64,000 bases of DNA from Streptomyces sp. SCL15-4 (GTDB taxonomy: Bacteria; Actinomycetota; Actinomycetes; Streptomycetales; Streptomycetaceae): the NCBI RefSeq assembly GCF_033366695.1, contig NZ_JAOBTQ010000001.1, positions 4,154,001 through 4,218,000 on the forward strand, given 5' to 3'. Below are positions 59,795 to 64,000 of the stretch, piece by piece. Every line of letters starts with the position of its first letter. Position 1 is the stretch's first letter. The notes beneath the pieces are model-generated. The model ran no database searches. It saw nothing but the letters and a program-made list of their open reading frames with translations, and was not told where the DNA came from. The position numbers and the translations under genes were made by a program.

Positions 59795-60382
59795 TCAGCC
59801 CCGGCGCAGCCCCGAGAAGACCAACTGGACGACGGCGTCGGCCACGTCCCGGTCGCTGGCGCCGCGCACGTCCGGCCGGTACCACTCCACGATGGAGTTG
59901 ATCATTCCGAAGACCAGCCGGGTGGCCAGCCGCACCTCCACGTCGCCGCGTATGTCGCCGTCGTCCGCCGCCGCCTTCATCAGCCCGGCCACCCGGTGGT
60001 CGAAGTCGCGGCGCCGCTCCAGCGCCCACCGCTCGGTCTCGGTGTTGCCGCGCACGCGCAGCAGCAGCGTGACGTGGGGCAGTTCGGCGGTGAGCACCTC
60101 GACCATGCGGCGCACCACGTGCTCCAGCCGGTCGGCGGCGCGCCCGGTACGCGCGTGCTCCTCGTCGAGGATCGCGAACAGGCCGTCCAGCGCGCGGCTG
60201 ACGGCCCGGCGCAGCAGTTCCTCCTTGCCGCTGACGTGGTGGTAGATCGACGACTTGGAGATGCCGGCCGCCTTGGACAGGTGCTCCATGGAGGTGCCGT
60301 CGTAGCCGCGTTCGTTGAAGACCCGCACGGCGACGGAGAGCAGCGTCTCGGGGGTGTAGGTGTCGCGTCGGGCCGTGGTCAT
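59795..60382 (-). CDS. TetR-family regulator, probable PaaR
   Basis: A 195-residue repressor. The N-terminal HTH (LLSVAVRVFNERGYDGTSMEHLSKAAGISKSSIYHHVSGKEEL) is classic TetR. The C-terminal ligand domain (about 70-190) is helical. Its ATG overlaps the stop of the 3-hydroxyacyl-CoA dehydrogenase gene (ATGA), so the enzyme and regulator share a transcript and the regulator probably represses it. Two copies of an ACCG-N6-CGGT operator lie at the promoters on either side, which points to joint control of paa and bkd genes by an acyl-CoA such as phenylacetyl-CoA. Confidence 0.87.
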   Translation of the reverse strand: MTTARRDTYTPETLLSVAVRVFNERGYDGTSMEHLSKAAGISKSSIYHHVSGKEELLRRAVSRALDGLFAILDEEHARTGRAADRLEHVVRRMVEVLTAELPHVTLLLRVRGNTETERWALERRRDFDHRVAGLMKAAADDGDIRGDVEVRLATRLVFGMINSIVEWYRPDVRGASDRDVADAVVQLVFSGLRRG

Positions 60383-61893
60383 GAGGTGTTCTCCCGCCGG
60401 TCGTTGGCGTAGGCGTGCCGGTAGAGCGCGAGGGAGGGCGCGTAGCGTCCGGAAGGGTCGCGCTCGTGCATCTCGTCCAGGAGGTCGAAGGCGAAGTCGC
60501 GCCCGAGCCCGCGGTCCCACTCGAAGGGGCCGAGCGGGTAGTTGACGCCCAGGCGCATCGCGGTGTCGATGTCCTCCTCGGTGGCCACGCCCTTGGCGAC
60601 GGCGTCGTGGGCGAGGTCGATGATCCGGGCGACGGTACGCGCGACGATCATGCCGGGGACGTCGCCGATGACGCTGACGTCCTTGCCGAGCGCCTGGAAG
60701 AGCCCGGTGGCCTCGGCGAGGGCGCGCGGCGAGGTGTCCGGGGAGGCGGACAGGGCGATCCGGGTGGCCTTCCGGTAGTCCAGCGCGAGGTCGAAGTAGA
60801 CGACGTCGCCGAACTCGCCGGAGGTCTGGCCGTCGGCCAGCACCAGGTCACCGCCGCCGGGCAGGACCAGGCGGGTGCCCTGGTTCTCGTCCTCCTCGCG
60901 GACCTGGATGCCCGCCTCACGGATCAGCGTGAGCAGCTCGGCCGCCGGGCCCAGGCCGCCCTCGGCGACGACGTAGGCGGGCGGCTGCTCCTTGTCGGCG
61001 GTGTGCGGCTCGGGCCGCTCGGCGCCGTCGGCGTAGTCGTACCAGCCGCGTCCGCTCTTGCGGCCGAGCCGGCCGGACTCCACCAGGCGCCGCTGGGCCA
61101 GGGAGGGGGTGAAGCGCACGTCCTGGAAGAAGGACTGCCACACCGAGTGGGTGACGGACTCGTTGACGTCCTGGCCGATCAGGTCGGTCAGCTCGAACGC
61201 GCCCATCTTGAAGCCGCCCGACTCGCGCAGGACCGCGTCGATGGTCGCGGGGTCGGCGGCCTGGGACTCGTAGACGGCGAACGCCTCGGCGTAGAAGGGC
61301 CGGGCGATGCGGTTGACGATGAAACCGGGAGTGTCGGCGCAGGCCACCGGGGTCTTGCCCCAGGCGCGGGCGGTCTCGTACGCGCGCGTGGCCGACGTGA
61401 AGTCGGTGGCGAAGCCGGAGACCACCTCCACCAGCGGCAGCAGCGGCGCGGGGTTGAAGAAGTGCAGGCCGACGAAGCGGCCCGGGTGGCGCAGGGCGCC
61501 GCCGATCGCCGTCACCGACAGCGAGGAGGTGTTGGTGGCCAGCAGGCAGTCCTCGGCGACGACGTCCTCCAGCTCGCCGAAGAGCCGCTGCTTGACGTCC
61601 AGCCGCTCCAGGACCGCCTCGACGACCAGGCCGCAGTCGGCCAGCTCCGCGAGGCCGTCCACGGGCGTGAGACGGGCGCGGGCCGCGTCCCGGTCGCCGG
61701 CGGCGAGCCGGCCCTTGTCCACGAGCCGGTCGAGCCGGGCGCCGATCGCTCCGGCCGCGTCCCGGGCCCGCCCGGGCACGGCGTCGTACAGCCGTACGGG
61801 ATGGCCGGCGACCAGCGCGACCTGGGCGATGCCCTGGCCCATGGTGCCGGTGCCGACGACGGCCACGGGGCTGCTGAGGTCGAGTCCTGTCAT
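60379..61893 (-). CDS. paaH: 3-Hydroxyacyl-CoA dehydrogenase, two-domain-repeat form (PaaH-like)
   Basis: A 504-residue NAD-dependent dehydrogenase. The Rossmann motif is VAVVGTGTMGQGIAQVALVAGH. The catalytic His and Glu lie in VGLHFFNPAPLLPLVEVVSG. A first C-terminal helical domain is at about 185-285 and a second related domain at about 385-500 (MIVARTVARIIDLAHDAVAKGV). This layout is that of PaaH/PaaC enzymes of phenylacetate degradation, acting on 3-hydroxyadipyl-CoA, though short-chain 3-hydroxyacyl-CoA use is possible. It is divergent from paaN with a TetR operator between, and coupled to the TetR gene downstream. Confidence 0.88.
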   Translation of the reverse strand: MTGLDLSSPVAVVGTGTMGQGIAQVALVAGHPVRLYDAVPGRARDAAGAIGARLDRLVDKGRLAAGDRDAARARLTPVDGLAELADCGLVVEAVLERLDVKQRLFGELEDVVAEDCLLATNTSSLSVTAIGGALRHPGRFVGLHFFNPAPLLPLVEVVSGFATDFTSATRAYETARAWGKTPVACADTPGFIVNRIARPFYAEAFAVYESQAADPATIDAVLRESGGFKMGAFELTDLIGQDVNESVTHSVWQSFFQDVRFTPSLAQRRLVESGRLGRKSGRGWYDYADGAERPEPHTADKEQPPAYVVAEGGLGPAAELLTLIREAGIQVREEDENQGTRLVLPGGGDLVLADGQTSGEFGDVVYFDLALDYRKATRIALSASPDTSPRALAEATGLFQALGKDVSVIGDVPGMIVARTVARIIDLAHDAVAKGVATEEDIDTAMRLGVNYPLGPFEWDRGLGRDFAFDLLDEMHERDPSGRYAPSLALYRHAYANDRRENTS

Positions 61894-61949
61894 GTGCGCG
61901 ATCCTCCCGCACGACGTTTTCCACAGATGCGGCGGACCCCCTTGTCCCG

Positions 61950-61963
61950 ACCGATCGTTCGGT
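61950..61963. promoter_or_regulatory. TetR (PaaR-like) operator between paaH-like gene and paaN
   Basis: accgatcgttcggt is a 14-bp inverted repeat (ACCGA-N4-TCGGT) that matches ACCG-N2-CG-N2-CGGT, the core I recall for the PaaR operator in actinobacteria. It lies 57 bases before the paaH-like start and 79 before paaN, positioned to repress both. Confidence 0.65.
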
Positions 61964-62041
61964 TACTCTAGCTCTGACGGGCAGCCCCTGCCCAGGTCAC
62001 GGTCTCGACGAAGAGGTCTCCAGACGAGGAGTTGGTCCCGC

Positions 62042-63736
62042 ATGGCCGCCGAACCGACCGCCCACGAGCTGCTCCGGAAGCACCGGCCCACGCTCGACCA
62101 GGCGCTGGAAGCGATCCGCACGCGCGCGTACTGGTCCCCGCACCCCGAGCACCCGAAGGCGTACGGCGAGGACGGCAGCCTGGACGCGGCGGCGGGCAAG
62201 GCCGCCTTCGACGCCCTGCTGGGCAACCGCCTGGACCTCGCCGACCAGCCGGGCATCGACGACTGGGTCGGCGAGGAGGTCTCCCCGTACGGCATCGAGC
62301 TGGGCGTGAGCTACCCGCACGCGGACCTCGACGTGCTGCTGCCCGCGATGCGAAATGGGCAGCGCGCCTGGCGGGACGCGGGCCCGGAGCTGCGGGCCGT
62401 GGTCTGCCTGGAGATCCTCAAGCGGATCAGCGACCGCACGCACCAGTTCGCGCACGCGGTCATGCACACCTCCGGCCAGGCGTTCATGATGGCGTTCCAG
62501 GCGGGCGGCCCGCACGCCCAGGACCGCGGCCTGGAGGCGGTGGCGTACGCGTACGCGGAGCAGATCCGCACACCGGAGCAGGCGGACTGGACCAAGCCGC
62601 AGGGCAAGCGCGACCCGCTGGTCCTCACCAAGCGGTTCACCGCGGTCCCGCGCGGCATCGGCCTGGTCATCGGCTGCAACACCTTCCCGACCTGGAACGG
62701 CTACCCGGGCCTGTTCGCCTCCCTGGCCACCGGCAACGCGGTCCTGGTCAAGCCGCACCCGCGCGCGGTGCTGCCGCTCGCGCTGACCGTCCGCGTCGCC
62801 CGGGACGTGCTCGCCGACGCGGGCTTCGACCCGAACCTGGTCGCGCTGGCCGCCGAACGGCCCGGCGAGGGCATCGCCAAGACCCTCGCGCTGCGCCCCG
62901 AGATCAAGCTCATCGACTACACGGGCTCGACGGCGTTCGGGGACTGGCTGGAGGCCAACGCCCGCCAGGCGCAGGTCTACACGGAGAAGGCCGGCGTCAA
63001 CACGGTGATCGTGCACTCCACGGACGACTACCGGGGCATGCTGTCCAACCTGGCGTTCTCGCTGTCCCTGTACAGCGGCCAGATGTGCACCACCCCGCAG
63101 AACCTGCTCATCCCCCGCGACGGCATCGCCACCGACCAGGGACACAAGACCTTCGACGAGGTCACCGCCGATCTCGCCCGCGCGGTCGACGGCCTGCTCG
63201 GCGACGACGCCCGCGCGAACGCGCTGCTCGGCGCGATCGTCAACCCGGACGTCAAGGCCCGCCTGGAGGCCGCGGCCGGTCTCGGGGAGGTCGCCCTCGC
63301 CTCCCGCGAGATCACCAACCCGGAGTTCCCGGACGCGGTGGTCCGCACCCCGGTCGTCGTCAAGCTGGACGGCGCCAAGCCGGACGACGAGGCCGCGTAC
63401 ATGAGCGAGTGCTTCGGCCCGGTCTCCTTCGCGGTCGCGGTCGACTCGGCGGCGGACGCCGTGGAGCTGCTGCGCCGCACCGTCCGGGAGAAGGGCGCCA
63501 TGACGGTCGGCGCGTACACCACGGACGCCGCGACCGAGCAGGCCGTCGAGGAGGCATGCCTCGAAGAGGCGGCCCAGCTCTCCCTGAACCTGACCGGCGG
63601 GGTGTACGTCAACCAGACGGCCGCCTTCTCCGACTTCCACGGTTCCGGCGGCAACCCGGCGGCCAACGCGGCCCTCACCGACAGCGCCTTCGTGGCCAAC
63701 CGCTTCCGGATGGTGGAGGTGCGGCGGGAGGCCTAG
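62042..63736 (+). CDS. paaN: Phenylacetic acid degradation protein PaaN (aldehyde dehydrogenase type)
   Basis: A 564-residue member of the aldehyde dehydrogenase superfamily. Motifs are LVIGCNTFPTWNGYPGLFASLATGNAVLVKPHP (nucleotide-binding region), IDYTGSTAFGDWLE and SLYSGQMCTTPQNLLIP with the catalytic Cys. The long N-terminal helical region (first about 130 residues) and no C-terminal hydratase domain fit the actinobacterial PaaN type, which oxidises the ring-opened semialdehyde in phenylacetate breakdown. The other paa genes (ring epoxidase, ligase) are not in the window. ATG 62042 with GAGGAG about 10 bases upstream. Confidence 0.9.
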   Translation: MAAEPTAHELLRKHRPTLDQALEAIRTRAYWSPHPEHPKAYGEDGSLDAAAGKAAFDALLGNRLDLADQPGIDDWVGEEVSPYGIELGVSYPHADLDVLLPAMRNGQRAWRDAGPELRAVVCLEILKRISDRTHQFAHAVMHTSGQAFMMAFQAGGPHAQDRGLEAVAYAYAEQIRTPEQADWTKPQGKRDPLVLTKRFTAVPRGIGLVIGCNTFPTWNGYPGLFASLATGNAVLVKPHPRAVLPLALTVRVARDVLADAGFDPNLVALAAERPGEGIAKTLALRPEIKLIDYTGSTAFGDWLEANARQAQVYTEKAGVNTVIVHSTDDYRGMLSNLAFSLSLYSGQMCTTPQNLLIPRDGIATDQGHKTFDEVTADLARAVDGLLGDDARANALLGAIVNPDVKARLEAAAGLGEVALASREITNPEFPDAVVRTPVVVKLDGAKPDDEAAYMSECFGPVSFAVAVDSAADAVELLRRTVREKGAMTVGAYTTDAATEQAVEEACLEEAAQLSLNLTGGVYVNQTAAFSDFHGSGGNPAANAALTDSAFVANRFRMVEVRREA

Positions 63737-64000
63737 GCGGCGGGCCCGCCCCCGGTCGCGCTCCAGTGGTACAGCGTCATCGCCACGCTGGTGGCGAGGT
63801 TGTAGCTGGAGACCTGGGGGCGCATCGGCAGGCGCAGCAGATGGTCGGCGCGGGCGCGCAGCTCCGCCGAGAGGCCGGTGCGTTCCGAGCCGAAGGCCAG
63901 CACGGCGTCGTCCGGCAGCCGGGTGCCGCGGATGTCCTCGCCCTCCGGGTCCAGCGCGAACAGCGGCCCGGCGGGGAGGCCGGCGAGGTCCAGGCGCTCC
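63733..64000 (-). CDS. TrmH/SpoU-type RNA methyltransferase (partial, C-terminal part)
   Basis: The leftward gene enters from outside the window; its last 88 codons are visible. The translation contains SPOUT motif 2 (LAFGSERTGLSAELRARAD) and motif 3 (LPMRPQVSSYNLATSVAMTLYHW), which form the AdoMet-binding knot and carry the conserved Asn. It methylates a ribose 2'-OH in tRNA or rRNA, with the target unknown. The stop (TAG at 63735-63733) overlaps the paaN stop on the other strand. Confidence 0.85.
   Translation of the reverse strand, partial: ERLDLAGLPAGPLFALDPEGEDIRGTRLPDDAVLAFGSERTGLSAELRARADHLLRLPMRPQVSSYNLATSVAMTLYHWSATGGGPAA

Overview
The window is very GC-rich, with strong third-position GC bias, many GTG starts and dense gene packing. 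The proteins are typically streptomycete: a mycothiol-dependent maleylpyruvate isomerase-like protein, a bacterial proteasome activator, PASTA-type Ser/Thr kinases and SpoIIE/PP2C phosphatases. A perfect 14-bp parS palindrome (GTTTCACGTGAAAC) at 53162-53175 places the segment in the origin-proximal chromosome core of a Streptomyces or close relative. I see no prophage, insertion sequence, rRNA, tRNA or CRISPR array.

Layout. 0-8.1 kb: a gene 3' end, a DUF4142 protein, a 2OG-Fe(II)-oxygenase-like protein, a secreted propeller/Ig-like protein, a probable inactive caspase-like protein, a membrane PP2C phosphatase and two small membrane proteins. 8.1-12.7 kb: a MocR-type GntR/aminotransferase regulator with decayed copies of its own 3' end beside it, a divergent alpha/beta hydrolase and a FUSC exporter. 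12.8-20.3 kb: a VWA protein with a repeat-expanded acidic stretch, metG, a secreted pectate lyase, an AbiEii-like nucleotidyltransferase and aspS. 20.5-25.4 kb: a PAS-GAF-PP2C-HATPase protein, an AI-2E family transporter, a pirin and an SseB-domain protein. 25.7-34.7 kb: a large acyl-CoA dehydrogenase, an M18 aminopeptidase, a thioredoxin-NHL protein, an RTX-repeat secreted protein, a LURP-one-like protein, a nitrilase-family hydrolase and an MDMPI-family protein. 34.8-40.4 kb: a GntR-MFS pair, a K15-type DD-transpeptidase, a leaderless YtrA-type GntR with a membrane partner, and a Bro-N regulator. 40.4-44.1 kb: a first branched-chain ketoacid dehydrogenase operon (E1alpha, E1beta, E2). 44.6-51.0 kb: an aminoglycoside-phosphotransferase-fold kinase, two divergent Ser/Thr kinases, the proteasome activator and a secreted low-complexity protein. 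51.1-59.1 kb: a long leftward run of quinone oxidoreductase, TrkA-type K+ channel, moeA, mobA-DUF6457 and a second ketoacid dehydrogenase operon. 59.3-64.0 kb: Lrp and TetR regulators, a 3-hydroxyacyl-CoA dehydrogenase, paaN and the end of a TrmH-type methyltransferase.

How the parts fit. The two dehydrogenase operons make acyl-CoAs from branched-chain amino-acid ketoacids, which feed branched fatty acids and polyketide starters. The Lrp regulator next to the second operon is the obvious controller. A TetR-type inverted repeat of the PaaR kind (ACCG-N6-CGGT) occurs twice, upstream of the second operon and between paaN and the hydroxyacyl-CoA dehydrogenase, with one TetR gene between the two sites. 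This suggests one regulon for phenylacetate and branched-chain ketoacid catabolism. Gene order resembles the Streptomyces coelicolor metS-aspS-bkd region as I remember it; I could not check this by search.
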